Shown: piece after piece, positions 37,331 to 47,492 of the stretch
Layout: the number at the start of each line of letters is the position of its first letter
Position numbering within the stretch: the stretch's first letter is position 1
Source: Ferruginibacter sp050611725
Lineage (GTDB): Bacteria; Bacteroidota; Bacteroidia; Chitinophagales; Chitinophagaceae
DNA: 64,000 nt
Reading direction: 5' to 3'
NCBI RefSeq assembly: GCF_050611725.1
Contig: NZ_JBODJB010000001.1
Coordinates: 2,170,001 to 2,234,000 of the forward strand
The notes under the pieces: generated by a model
The model's database searches: none
The model's input: the letters and a program-made list of their open reading frames with translations, nothing else
What the model was told of the DNA's origin: nothing
Translations under genes and position numbers: made by a program

Positions 37331-38971
37331 ATGAAACAAAAAGTATTAAAGGTTAATGCCGGTGATAATGTTATAGTGGCATTAACAGATTTAAAAAAAG
37401 GAGAAACGGTTGAGTATAACGGAAATAGTTATACGCTTTTAGAAGACATTCCTGCAAAGCATAAGTTTTATGAAAGTGATATGAAACAAGGCGAAGCAGT
37501 AACAATGTATGGAGTCTTGGTAGGAAAAGTTCAGCATGATCTGTCTGTTGGTACTCGTATGTCTACAGAAAATTTAAAACATGCAGCTGAGCCGTATGTT
37601 TACAGAGAATCAAATTTTACATGGACAGCACCGGATGTGTCTAAATTCGCAGGCCGTACTTTTAATGGCTATCATCGTCCGGATGGTAGAGTAGGTACTG
37701 CCAACTATTGGTTGTTTATTCCAACGGTTTTTTGTGAGAATAGAAATCTCGATGTAATCAGAGAAGCACTGCACAATGAATTGGGGTATGCTGTTACTGA
37801 AAAATATAAATCCTATGCTCATCTTTTAGTGGAAGCCTATAAAAAAGGAGAAGATATTGCAAACATAAATTTAGCTCCGTCAATTGAAGTAGCTAAAAAC
37901 AGGCCATTCAAAAATGTTGACGGAATTAAATTCTTGAACCATCAAGGTGGTTGTGGTGGTATCAGACAAGATGCTGCTGTTTTAAGTAAATTATTGGCAG
38001 CTTATGCTGATCATCCGAATGTTGCCGGTGTAACAGTGTTAAGCTTGGGGTGTCAGAATTTGCAAGTGGGAGATTTTAAGGCCGATCTAAAAGAACGTAA
38101 CCCTAATTTTGACAAACCATTATTTATTTTTGAACAACAACAATCTCAAAGTGAAGAGCAATTGATTGCTGATGCTATCAAAAAAACTTTTGAAGGATTG
38201 GTTGAAATAAACAAATTGGAAAGAAAACCTGCTTCATTAGATAAACTGGTACTTGGTGTGAAATGTGGTGGTAGCGATGGTTTCAGTGGCATCTCCGCAA
38301 ATCCTTCTGTAGGTTATTGTTCAGATCTATTGGTAGGATTAGGAGGAAAAGTTTTGTTGGCTGAGTTCCCGGAATTATGTGGTGTTGAACAGGAATTGAT
38401 CGACAGAACAATCGAAGCCGATGCTGCAAAAAAATTCATCAATCTGATGAAATCTTATAGCGATTCGGCATTGAGAGTTGGCTCGGGTTTTCACATGAAC
38501 CCTTCTCCCGGAAATATTAAAGATGGTTTGATCACCGATGCAATTAAAAGTGCCGGTGCTGCTAAAAAAGGTGGTACTTCGCCGGTGGTTGATGTATTAG
38601 ATTATACAGAACCTGCTGTTAAGCCGGGATTAAATCTCGTTTGTACTCCCGGTAATGATGTTGAAGCTACAACAGGTAAAGCTGGTAGCGGCGCTACATT
38701 GATATTATTTACTACGGGCCTTGGCACGCCAACAGGAAATCCCGTTTGCCCTGTAATTAAAGTATCTACCAATAGTAATTTAACCAAACGTATGAATGAT
38801 ATCATCGATATTGATTGCGGCCCGGTTGTAGAAGGGGATAAAACAATCGAACAAATGGGAGAGGCGATCTTGGAATATTGTATCAAGGCTGCAAGCGGAG
38901 AGGTGATCCCTAAAGCTGTACAATTAAATCAGGATGATTTCATACCTTGGAAACGTGGCGTAAGTTTGTAA
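37331..38971 (+). CDS. uxaA: Altronate dehydratase
   Basis: This 546-residue cytoplasmic enzyme dehydrates D-altronate to 2-keto-3-deoxygluconate. It has the N-terminal SAF-like domain (NAGDNVIVALTDLKKGETV, residues 8-26) and the large C-terminal altronate dehydratase domain (FNGYHRPDGRVGTANYW, NHQGGCGGIRQD, KCGGSDGFSGISANPSVGY). Both halves are fused in one chain as in UxaA. The gene is immediately downstream of uxaB and 56 nt before uxaC, so the three likely share a transcript. Iron dependence is known for the family but is not shown by the sequence. Confidence 0.95.
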   Translation: MKQKVLKVNAGDNVIVALTDLKKGETVEYNGNSYTLLEDIPAKHKFYESDMKQGEAVTMYGVLVGKVQHDLSVGTRMSTENLKHAAEPYVYRESNFTWTAPDVSKFAGRTFNGYHRPDGRVGTANYWLFIPTVFCENRNLDVIREALHNELGYAVTEKYKSYAHLLVEAYKKGEDIANINLAPSIEVAKNRPFKNVDGIKFLNHQGGCGGIRQDAAVLSKLLAAYADHPNVAGVTVLSLGCQNLQVGDFKADLKERNPNFDKPLFIFEQQQSQSEEQLIADAIKKTFEGLVEINKLERKPASLDKLVLGVKCGGSDGFSGISANPSVGYCSDLLVGLGGKVLLAEFPELCGVEQELIDRTIEADAAKKFINLMKSYSDSALRVGSGFHMNPSPGNIKDGLITDAIKSAGAAKKGGTSPVVDVLDYTEPAVKPGLNLVCTPGNDVEATTGKAGSGATLILFTTGLGTPTGNPVCPVIKVSTNSNLTKRMNDIIDIDCGPVVEGDKTIEQMGEAILEYCIKAASGEVIPKAVQLNQDDFIPWKRGVSL

Positions 38972-39027
38972 TAAGCTGCGATTATCATAATAACCATAAA
39001 AATCAGCGTTCAAAAAAATAAAAATCG

Positions 39028-40440
39028 ATGAAGAATTTCTTAGACGAGAACTTTTTACTGCAAAACAAAACAGCAGAAAAACTGTATCATGAATTTGCAA
39101 AACAAATGCCGGTAATTGATTATCATAATCACTTACCTCCCGATCAAATAGCGAATGATATTAATTTTCAAAACCTGACACAGGTTTGGTTATATGGCGA
39201 TCATTACAAATGGCGTGCTATGCGTACCAATGGTGTACACGAGAGTTATTGTACTGGAGATAAACCCGATTTCGAAAAATTTGAGAAGTGGGCAGCGACT
39301 GTCCCATATACACTCCGTAATCCATTGTATCATTGGACGCATCTTGAGTTACAGCGTTATTATAATATCAATAAAATTTTATCTGCAGATACAGCTAAAG
39401 AAATATACGATGAAGCTTCTGCGAAATTAATAACACCTGAATACTCTGTACGCAACTTGCTGCGTAAAGCCAATGTGAAAGTTCTTTGTACTACTGATGA
39501 CCCCATTGATTCTTTAGAACATCACAAAAAAATTGCAGACGATAGCAGTTTTGAAATTAAGATATTGCCTGCTTATCGTCCGGACAAAGCAATGAACTGC
39601 GATGATGTAGTTGCATTCAATGCCTATGTTGCAAAAGTTGAAGCCGCATCGAATATTGCTGTTTCATCTTACGACGATTATTTGAAAGCATTAAAAAATC
39701 GTCACGATTTCTTTGCTTCAATGGGTGCTTCTGTATCAGATCATGGTTTAGAGCAGATCTATGCTGAGGATTATACCGAAGCTGAAATAAGAACTATCTT
39801 CTCAAAACTACGTTCAGGCAATGCCGTTAGTTATGAAGATAATCTGAAATTCAGATCTGCAATGTTGGTAGATTTTGCAAAATGGGATCATGAAAAAGGC
39901 TGGGTGCAACAATATCACTTAGGAGCTTTGCGTAACAACAATGCCCGTATGATGCGTTTGCTTGGTGCTGATACTGGTTGGGATTCGATCGGTGACTTTA
40001 GTCAGGGTAAGGCTTTGGCTAAATTCCTTAACAAATTAGATTCCACAGATCAATTGGCGAAAACAATTTTGTACAATTTGAACCCTGCTGATAATGAACT
40101 AATGGCAACAATGATCGGTAACTTTAACGACGGAAGTGTTGCAGGTAAAATTCAATTTGGTTCAGGTTGGTGGTTCTTAGATCAGAAAGATGGTATGATC
40201 AAACAAATGAATGCCTTATCTAACATGGGTTTGCTTAGCAAGTTTGTTGGAATGTTAACGGATAGTCGCAGCTTTATGAGCTATCCACGTCACGAATATT
40301 TCAGAAGAATATTATGCAATATGTTTGGCGAAGAAATTGAAAATGGAGAATTGCCAAATAATATTGAATGGGTCGGACAAGTGATAAAAGATATTTGTTT
40401 CAACAATGCCAATAAATATTTTGGCTTTAACGCTAAATAG
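39028..40440 (+). CDS. uxaC: Glucuronate/galacturonate isomerase
   Basis: This 470-residue cytoplasmic amidohydrolase-fold isomerase converts D-galacturonate to D-tagaturonate (and glucuronate to fructuronate). The metal-binding motif VIDYHNHLPPDQIA sits near residues 30-43. The family segments LCTTDDPIDSLEHH, WDSIGDFSQGKALAKFL and FGSGWWFLDQ are present. The length is normal. It provides the entry step for galacturonate released by GH28, while uxaB and uxaA follow in the pathway though they precede it on the DNA. Confidence 0.96.
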   Translation: MKNFLDENFLLQNKTAEKLYHEFAKQMPVIDYHNHLPPDQIANDINFQNLTQVWLYGDHYKWRAMRTNGVHESYCTGDKPDFEKFEKWAATVPYTLRNPLYHWTHLELQRYYNINKILSADTAKEIYDEASAKLITPEYSVRNLLRKANVKVLCTTDDPIDSLEHHKKIADDSSFEIKILPAYRPDKAMNCDDVVAFNAYVAKVEAASNIAVSSYDDYLKALKNRHDFFASMGASVSDHGLEQIYAEDYTEAEIRTIFSKLRSGNAVSYEDNLKFRSAMLVDFAKWDHEKGWVQQYHLGALRNNNARMMRLLGADTGWDSIGDFSQGKALAKFLNKLDSTDQLAKTILYNLNPADNELMATMIGNFNDGSVAGKIQFGSGWWFLDQKDGMIKQMNALSNMGLLSKFVGMLTDSRSFMSYPRHEYFRRILCNMFGEEIENGELPNNIEWVGQVIKDICFNNANKYFGFNAK

Positions 40441-40450
40441 TAGGTATTGG

Positions 40451-40519
40451 AAAATGAAAAGTGAAAAATAAATGGCATCCTACTTGGTTTGAGTTTTTAA
40501 ATTTTTCACTTTTCATTTT
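40451..40519. repeat. 19-bp perfect inverted repeat with conserved loop between uxaC and kdgK
   Basis: AAAATGAAAAGTGAAAAAT (40451-40469) is the exact reverse complement of the 40501-40519 arm. The 31-nt loop contains ATGGCATCCTACTTG (40472-40486), nearly the same as the loop of the kduD-kduI hairpin. The stem is only weakly GC-bearing, so it could be an attenuator, an RNA-processing site or a remnant of a small mobile repeat. Confidence 0.7.
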
Positions 40520-40537
40520 TTGTTTTTAATTTGAGAA

Positions 40538-41548
40538 ATGGCCAAACAAAAAATATTATCTTTTGGAGAGTTGTTATTAAGAATATCTCCAAATAGTGCA
40601 GATAAATCTGAAAAACAACCAATGCAATTATTTGTTGGCGGTGCCGAAGCCAATGTTGCAACAGCTTTGGCTGGTTGGGATATGCCGGTAAAGTACTGCA
40701 CTGTTTTGCCGGATAATTTTATGAGCAGGCATATGCTTCATTATCTCGAACTCAAAGGGATCTTCACTTCGTCAATTTTATTTTCCGGCAACAGAATTGG
40801 TTTGTATTACTTAGAACGTGGTGCCGATTTGAAAGGCAGTATGGTCTATGACAGAGAACGTTCATCTTTCTCAGAATTAAAGAGAGGTATGATTGATTGG
40901 GATAAAGTGCTTGCCGGTGTATCATGGTTTAATTTTTCTGCTATTAGTCCGGCATTGAATGATAATGTTGCTGATGTATGCCTCGAAGCAGTAGAAGCTG
41001 CAAGCAAAAAAGGGATTACAATTTCGCTTGACCTCAATTATCGTTCTCGTTTATGGAATTATGGAAAACAACCAATTGAAGTAATGCCGCAGTTGGCTGA
41101 GTATTGTGATGTATTAATGGGTAATATCTGGAGTGCCAATACCCTGCTGGGCATTCCGGTTGATGAAAAGATTCACGATAAAAAAAGCAAACAAGCATAT
41201 CTCGATCATGCCAAAGCTACTTCCGAAGAGATCATCAAAAGGTTTCCCAAATGTAAAACCGTAGCTAATACTTTCAGGTTTGATAGCGAGGCCAACAACA
41301 TTTTATATTATACTACACTTTATACCGAAGATCAGCTTTTTACTTCCAACGAATTTACCTGTATGGGAGTAGTAGACAGAAGCGGTAGTGGAGATTGTTT
41401 TATGGCAGGGTTGATCTATGGTCTTTGTAACAAATATACCCCTCAGGATACTGTAAACTACGCAGCCTCAGCGGCTTTTGGTAAATTACAGGAGTTTGGT
41501 GATGCTACTGAACAGGAGGTACTTACTATTGGGAAAACCGATATTTAA
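40538..41548 (+). CDS. kdgK: 2-keto-3-deoxygluconate kinase (PfkB family)
   Basis: This 336-residue cytoplasmic ribokinase-family enzyme phosphorylates 2-keto-3-deoxygluconate to KDPG, where the lyase branch and the uronate branch meet. It has the N-terminal FGELLLRISP, the GGAEANVATALAGW substrate segment, SLDLNYRSRLW and the C-terminal catalytic DRSGSGDCFMAGLIYG with the base Asp in SGSGD. The assignment as KDG kinase rather than another PfkB sugar kinase rests on the neighbouring pathway genes and fits the sequence. KDPG aldolase (eda) is not in the window. The gene is the last of the pectin cluster; no clear terminator follows. Confidence 0.9.
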   Translation: MAKQKILSFGELLLRISPNSADKSEKQPMQLFVGGAEANVATALAGWDMPVKYCTVLPDNFMSRHMLHYLELKGIFTSSILFSGNRIGLYYLERGADLKGSMVYDRERSSFSELKRGMIDWDKVLAGVSWFNFSAISPALNDNVADVCLEAVEAASKKGITISLDLNYRSRLWNYGKQPIEVMPQLAEYCDVLMGNIWSANTLLGIPVDEKIHDKKSKQAYLDHAKATSEEIIKRFPKCKTVANTFRFDSEANNILYYTTLYTEDQLFTSNEFTCMGVVDRSGSGDCFMAGLIYGLCNKYTPQDTVNYAASAAFGKLQEFGDATEQEVLTIGKTDI

Positions 41549-41676
41549 TCTATAATATCTCAAAAACTCCCACTTTTCATTTCTTTAATGCAACTAATTA
41601 AGCGGTCAGAACGTCTTATTCAAAGATTTAGTACCTTTATAAAGAGTTTAATGTGTATTTTTTACATTTTAAATTG

Positions 41677-41684
41677 TATATTTG
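41677..41684 (+). promoter_or_regulatory. Candidate -7 box for the 41754 gene
   Basis: TATATTTG matches TAnnTTTG exactly, but the -33 position has only a T-run. Transcription would start near 41691, giving a leader of about 63 nt. The rest of the 205-nt gap after kdgK holds no site of the 24-bp operator family. Confidence 0.4.
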
Positions 41685-41753
41685 GTCTTGCTTGTAAATC
41701 TGTCCTTCCTGAATGCCTGCGATTCGAATTTTTGAACGTATGATTGTTGTAAT

Positions 41754-44700
41754 ATGAGAAAAATACTTCATAGATTTCTTGTTGTTGTCGTGATTTTCTT
41801 TACGTCTAACAGTATGGCATATGCCGGTACCGGCATATGGGATTTTTATGTGTATATAGGAGGGCAGGGTTATTATTTAAATAATAGCTCTGGTTATGGC
41901 GGTTTACAAGCATACAATGGAACAAATTTTGGAAATGTAACCTCCTCTTCATTATTCATAACAGCTGCACAGATCAATACCTATAAAACTACAGGTTCCA
42001 GTAATGTTTGCGGAGGAACAATGTATTACAGGGTATATATGCAAGGAACAACAGCGCCTGCATTTACGGCATTACCTCAAGCACTTAATTATGATGGAAC
42101 TTATGGTGATGTAATTTCCGGGGCAAGTACCAATCAACGATGGAAAGCTAGTAGCCCTAATCAGGATCTAAAAAGCGGTGTTACACAACCGGGAACTTAT
42201 AACGTAGAAATTCGCTTTGATTATACAGGGGATAATAGTTCATCAAGTGGGTGTGGTACAACTTTTACTGGTACAGTTTATACAGCTACGTTTACATTTG
42301 GCAATACTTATTATTGGATAGGTGGTTCAACCTCTGGTTGGAATACATCAGGAGCATGGTCAACAAGTTTGGGCGGAGCCTCTGCCGGAGCGATTACACC
42401 ATCAACAAGCAACATCTATATATTTGATGCCAGTAATTTAGGAGGCGGTTATACCGGCGCAGTAGTAGCCACACATGGTTCATTGGGAGCTGGTTTCAAC
42501 GTAGCTCAGATCATTCTTAAAAATAATGCTAACATTACTTATGGTCCAAGTTCATCGAGCAGGGCTATAACAGTAACTGGTGGCTCAGGTACAGACTTTG
42601 ATATTCCATCAGGAAGTACCTGGACAATGAGCAACTCCTATTCAAATACCAGTGTTACCATGGCTACGAGTGCTACTGCGGTAATTGCAGGCACAGTGCA
42701 TTTAGGCGCCGCCGTTAGAACGAATACTACCGGTGCTTCATCATCGTTTCTGGCAGGAACAGATAAGCGATCTGTTGCTTTTAATTCAGGAGGTATTTGT
42801 GAGATTAATATATCTGGCTCAAGTGGAGTTTTCCCATTTGGCAGCGGAACGGATTCATCTGTGGTTTTTTATAGTGGTTCTAAAATGGTTCATGAAAGAA
42901 GTGATTACATCTTTGGAGGTATTACAAAAAATGTAGTATACTTTGATCATGGTAGTACCTATGAGTTTACTGCATCTAATTCAAATGCGAGTTATAATGC
43001 TTTTCGTATACAGAATTCAGGAGGTACTCCCTCTACACGAACATTTGGTATAGTGCTTTGGAATCCATATGATAACGGCTCGGCTTTAAATGCAGGTGCT
43101 TTTGGCAGCGACATTATTTTAGATAGTATGGTTGTTTCATCATCAACCACAGTTTCTGCAATCAATATTCAGGATGGTACACACACCTTAACCATATATG
43201 GTAATTTGTCTAATTACAGCACAACCACCCTTTTGAATTTTTCACCAAGTGTAAATGGAACTTTTACAATTAATTTTTCTGGCACGAGTGGAACCCAATA
43301 TATATTGAATCGAAATCCTGCGGCTAGTGGTGCCGGTATTGTTTTTGGTACTACATCTTCAACTCGAATAGTAAATATTAATGTAGGATCATCCTCAACT
43401 GTTAGAATGGGGAATGGTGTAGATGCAGGCGATTTTCAATTATCTTCTCCTTCGAGTACTCCTGGTAATACAGTATTTACAGTGAATGGTACACTGAACA
43501 TGGGTACAAGTATATCGTATGCAAATACTAGTTCAACAGGTAGAGGAGGGACATTTATTACTACTTCAGGTAGTACGCTGCAGATGGGGCACTTGTCGGG
43601 CATCAATTTGTTTGCTAGCGGAAACATAGGTAATGTGCAAAATTCTACCAGAACATTTAACACTGCAGGTAATTATGAATACAATGCAACAACGGGCAAT
43701 CAAGTTACCGGAGATGCATTGCCGGCAACTGTGAATAATCTGACGATCAATAATACTACTTCTACCAATAATACTGTACAAATTACGAATAGTGCCGGAA
43801 CTCAAGTAAACGGTGCACTGTATATGACTGCAGGTACAATGGATTTAAATGGCAAAACAATTACTATGGGTAATACTACTGCTAATACGATCTATGTTAC
43901 CGGTGCAAGAGCCATTAATAATACCAATGCAACTAACGGTCGTGTAGATGTACCTTCAACAAGCAGTGCATTAACCATTACTTCAGCTTCCGGAACATCA
44001 CTTACTTTTGGAACCAATGCCGAACTTCAAACAGCTAAATCGGTAAACTTTGGCTCAACTTTCACAACTACCAATGATACATTCCGGATAAAAAATGGAG
44101 GCTATGTTCCTACAGGTGGATATGCTCCATACTATGGAACAGGTTCAACATTGATCTACGATTGCGGATGTAATTTTACGTCTATTAACTCCACTACAAA
44201 AGAATGGTATGAAAATACCACCGGTAATAATTATGGGGTACCATACAATGTAATGATAAAAGCAGGGTCTTCTTTGAATTTTTCCAGCACTAATTTTGTG
44301 CATGAATTGCGTGGCGACTTAACAATTGGTGAAACTACTGGCTCCTCCAGTACATTGTATTTAAGTACAGGTAGCGGCGATTTGAATATAGGCGGTAATT
44401 GGATACGAAATCAACAGGGGATTTTTACACATAATAACAATCGGGTGTACTTTAATGGTGCAACAGGGAACCAGACCATTCAGGTAACCGGTGGTGGTAC
44501 AGAAACTTTTTCGGGAATAACAATTACAAAATCCGGAGGAGGTAATGTGCAACTGATTACAACGCCAAATCTTACAAACATTGCTTCGGCAAAAAACTCT
44601 GGCGATGTAATACAAATATTTTATGGAGGATTGGATCTGAATGGGGATACACTTACATTAAGTGGAACTGGTGGTAATATCAATGTTGCAAATGGAATTC

Positions 44701-47327
44701 GTACTATTACAGGTGCTGCAAACAGCACAGTAGTTGTTTCAGGAAGTTCAGGAACAATCAGTAAAACAGTTACCTCATCATCGAGTGGTACATTGGTAAT
44801 TGATGCAAACGTAAAAGTAAAAGTAGCAACAGGAATAGATTTCGGGTATTCTTCCGGGGCAATTACTACTATCAATGGTTCACTTGAAATGGGGCCGAAT
44901 GCGTATGTAAACTCTTCTACAAATTCTGCTCCGTATTATGGAGTTGGCTCTACATTAATATATAATACCCTCAGCAATTTCATATCAATAAATACCAATA
45001 CCAAAGAGTGGTATGAAAATAGTTTTGGTTCAGTGGCTGGTGTGCCGTATCATGTAACTATCAAATCCGGCAGTTCACTTAACTTCTCCAATACTTCCTT
45101 TGATCATGAGTTGAGAGGAAATCTCACCATTGGTGAAGCAACAGGCTCCTCGAGTACATTAACATTAAGCACAACTTCAGGAGGCGATTTAAATGTTGGT
45201 GGAAATTGGACTCGTAATGCACTTGGTGTTTTTATACATAATAATAGAGAAGTAGAATTCAATGGTAGTAACGATGCAACAATCACTGTTTCTGCAACCG
45301 ATCCGGTTGAAGAATTCGCTTACATGTTATTAAATAAATCTGCCAAGGCAAATAAACTCACTTTAGCAAGTAGTGTAAGGGTGTCAGATAGAGCCAGATT
45401 CAATAAAGGAACACTTGATCTTGGTACCAAATTTTTTACAATACTTTCCACTGCTGCAAAAACCGGACGGATCGGGCAATCAGATTCAGCCAATACAAAT
45501 TTTTTGTACGGATCCGATAACAACACAGGACAATTCATAATACAACGTTATTTTCCTGCAAAAAGAGCATGGCGTTTGGTAGCAGCCCCTCTCAAAAATG
45601 GTGGTGGCACACACACTATCAGTCAGGCTTGGCAGGAAGGGATGGCTTTCGATTATCAAACCGGCAGCACTTTTGCCGGAGATACTGTTGCAGCAACTTA
45701 TGCAACACAAATTACCGGAGGTTCTATTTCAAATGGCTTTGATTTAAGTTTTGAGAATAAGGCATCTATATTAAAATTCGTTTCATCAGGAAGTTCAACA
45801 TTCAATAATTCTACGGGCACATGGACGCCACCTGGAAACACCAATAGCACATCGGTTAATAGTGAACAGGGCTGGATGTTGTTTGTTAGGGGAGATAGAA
45901 AAAATTATGGACAGATCACTACTGCTTCTAAAACTCCACTACTTACAACTTTACGTCCAAGAGGGCAAATAAATATTGGAGATGTGAGAGTACCTGCAAG
46001 TGGAAATTTAACCGGCATTCAGGTTGTAGGGAATCCTTATGCGTCTGCAGTTGATTTTAATGCAGTTGCCAAGAGCGGCTCAGTGAATACTACGCAATAT
46101 TGGGTATGGGATCCTCAAGTAGGTGGTATAAACGGCAGAGGTGCATTTGTAGCATTGGCATGGAATTCCGGTACATCTACTTATGACAGGTCGATTCCGC
46201 TAACTACCGGAACAAGTACTTATGATAATCGTAATATCCCTTCAGGAGCTGCAGTAATGGTTGACTTTGGAACAACGGGGGGATATATCACATTTAGTGA
46301 AAGTAATAAAAGCAGTCAGGATACTACAAAAGCGTTCAGGCCTTCTTCGGGAATACGTACAACATTAAACTCTGTAGAACCTGACGGTACAACATTTGTC
46401 ACAGATGGTGTGCTTACTTTATTTAATCCTACATACGACACAGCTGTGAATAAAGAGGATGTAATGAAATTGGTAAATGTTGAAGGAGAGAACTTTAGCA
46501 TCAAAAAAAATGGGGCTTTGTTGTCAATTGAAAAAACAAGATTGCCAAAAAACACCGATACGATCTTTTTAAATTGGAGTAAAGTAAAGGTCAGAAATTA
46601 TCAGCTTGAAATAACATTAGATAGCTTGGAAAACAGTTGGACAAAATTTTATCTTGAAGATGCATATAAGAAAACGCTGACTCCGCTTAGTTATAGCGAT
46701 ACTACAAAATATGATTTTAAAATTATAAGAGAAGATTCCGGCTCTTTTAAGGCAGATCGTTTGCGATTGATCTTGAAATATGATCCTCCAGTGTATTCTA
46801 CAACCAAAGCTTGGCAACAACAAAATAATGTTAGGTTACAGTGGGGGTTAAACGAAGAAAAATATGTAGTACGGTTTGTGATAGAAAGATCAATAGATGG
46901 TATCAATTTTTTACCAATTGGTAAAATAGAGGCTGAAGATATAAGAGGCAAAGGAATACATCAATGGTTGGATACAAAACCGTTATTCGGAAATAATTTT
47001 TATCGTATTCGTGGCATTGGAGAAAATGGACATATTATTTATAGTCCAATCGTAAGAGTATTAGTAGCAAGACCATCTATAGCTGTATATCCTAATCCGG
47101 TTACCAATGGATTAGTAGGGTTGCAGTTCACTAATATGCCTGAAGGGAATTATCAAATTGTATTGATGAATAGCGTTGGCCAACCTATTGTTAGAAGGCA
47201 ATTCAATCATGTCGGCGGAAACAGAACTGAACAAATTACTTTGGGTACTGTTAGAGCAAGAGGCAATTATCAAATAGAAATCTTATCACCTGACGGATCA
47301 AGTTCTGTTATTAAGTTAGTATATTGA
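41754..47327 (+). CDS. Giant repetitive T9SS-sorted surface protein (1857 aa)
   Basis: The signal peptide ends MAYAG. Residues 186-230 contain the YYWIGGSTSGWNTSGAWST module that recurs in neighbouring giants. It is followed by long Ser/Thr/Gly/Asn-rich beta-strand repeats, probably a beta-helix or filament. A block of about 120 residues is duplicated (encoded at 44121-44490 and 44926-45300; both copies contain KEWYEN, HELRG and LTIGE). From about 1264 comes a C-terminal block shared with the 48895 and 54395 proteins (RYFPAKRAWRLVAAPL, MLFVRGDR, NPYAS). A VDE-like module (NKEDVMKLVNV) and a type A T9SS sorting domain (VYPNPVTNG, ending VIKLVY) follow. No catalytic motif is recognised; adhesion or matrix binding is inferred. 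Confidence 0.85.
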   Translation: MRKILHRFLVVVVIFFTSNSMAYAGTGIWDFYVYIGGQGYYLNNSSGYGGLQAYNGTNFGNVTSSSLFITAAQINTYKTTGSSNVCGGTMYYRVYMQGTTAPAFTALPQALNYDGTYGDVISGASTNQRWKASSPNQDLKSGVTQPGTYNVEIRFDYTGDNSSSSGCGTTFTGTVYTATFTFGNTYYWIGGSTSGWNTSGAWSTSLGGASAGAITPSTSNIYIFDASNLGGGYTGAVVATHGSLGAGFNVAQIILKNNANITYGPSSSSRAITVTGGSGTDFDIPSGSTWTMSNSYSNTSVTMATSATAVIAGTVHLGAAVRTNTTGASSSFLAGTDKRSVAFNSGGICEINISGSSGVFPFGSGTDSSVVFYSGSKMVHERSDYIFGGITKNVVYFDHGSTYEFTASNSNASYNAFRIQNSGGTPSTRTFGIVLWNPYDNGSALNAGAFGSDIILDSMVVSSSTTVSAINIQDGTHTLTIYGNLSNYSTTTLLNFSPSVNGTFTINFSGTSGTQYILNRNPAASGAGIVFGTTSSTRIVNINVGSSSTVRMGNGVDAGDFQLSSPSSTPGNTVFTVNGTLNMGTSISYANTSSTGRGGTFITTSGSTLQMGHLSGINLFASGNIGNVQNSTRTFNTAGNYEYNATTGNQVTGDALPATVNNLTINNTTSTNNTVQITNSAGTQVNGALYMTAGTMDLNGKTITMGNTTANTIYVTGARAINNTNATNGRVDVPSTSSALTITSASGTSLTFGTNAELQTAKSVNFGSTFTTTNDTFRIKNGGYVPTGGYAPYYGTGSTLIYDCGCNFTSINSTTKEWYENTTGNNYGVPYNVMIKAGSSLNFSSTNFVHELRGDLTIGETTGSSSTLYLSTGSGDLNIGGNWIRNQQGIFTHNNNRVYFNGATGNQTIQVTGGGTETFSGITITKSGGGNVQLITTPNLTNIASAKNSGDVIQIFYGGLDLNGDTLTLSGTGGNINVANGIRTITGAANSTVVVSGSSGTISKTVTSSSSGTLVIDANVKVKVATGIDFGYSSGAITTINGSLEMGPNAYVNSSTNSAPYYGVGSTLIYNTLSNFISINTNTKEWYENSFGSVAGVPYHVTIKSGSSLNFSNTSFDHELRGNLTIGEATGSSSTLTLSTTSGGDLNVGGNWTRNALGVFIHNNREVEFNGSNDATITVSATDPVEEFAYMLLNKSAKANKLTLASSVRVSDRARFNKGTLDLGTKFFTILSTAAKTGRIGQSDSANTNFLYGSDNNTGQFIIQRYFPAKRAWRLVAAPLKNGGGTHTISQAWQEGMAFDYQTGSTFAGDTVAATYATQITGGSISNGFDLSFENKASILKFVSSGSSTFNNSTGTWTPPGNTNSTSVNSEQGWMLFVRGDRKNYGQITTASKTPLLTTLRPRGQINIGDVRVPASGNLTGIQVVGNPYASAVDFNAVAKSGSVNTTQYWVWDPQVGGINGRGAFVALAWNSGTSTYDRSIPLTTGTSTYDNRNIPSGAAVMVDFGTTGGYITFSESNKSSQDTTKAFRPSSGIRTTLNSVEPDGTTFVTDGVLTLFNPTYDTAVNKEDVMKLVNVEGENFSIKKNGALLSIEKTRLPKNTDTIFLNWSKVKVRNYQLEITLDSLENSWTKFYLEDAYKKTLTPLSYSDTTKYDFKIIREDSGSFKADRLRLILKYDPPVYSTTKAWQQQNNVRLQWGLNEEKYVVRFVIERSIDGINFLPIGKIEAEDIRGKGIHQWLDTKPLFGNNFYRIRGIGENGHIIYSPIVRVLVARPSIAVYPNPVTNGLVGLQFTNMPEGNYQIVLMNSVGQPIVRRQFNHVGGNRTEQITLGTVRARGNYQIEILSPDGSSSVIKLVY
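41818..41839. repeat. 22-bp perfect palindrome inside the 41754 coding region
   Basis: CATATGCCGGT is followed directly by its exact reverse complement, ACCGGCATATG. It encodes the end of the signal peptide and the first mature residues, so the mRNA could form a compact hairpin shortly after the start codon, or the site could be chance. Confidence 0.6.
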
Positions 47328-47492
47328 TATCCCGATTCATTGATCTTATTGTAAATTTTAGCTTCATTTCTACCAATTATTAACTCGGTATTACAATAAA
47401 ACACTTGTAAAGGCGTTTAAAAGATGTTGGCAGTAGTACTCAACAGAGAACAACCGCTAATCAAATATCCAAAAATCCAAAAAATCCGGAGT

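Noticed and set aside
41717..41753. Possible operator before the 41754 gene
   Set aside because: GCGATTCG and GAACGTATG resemble the core only loosely; neither the left nor the right half of the 24-bp family is present.
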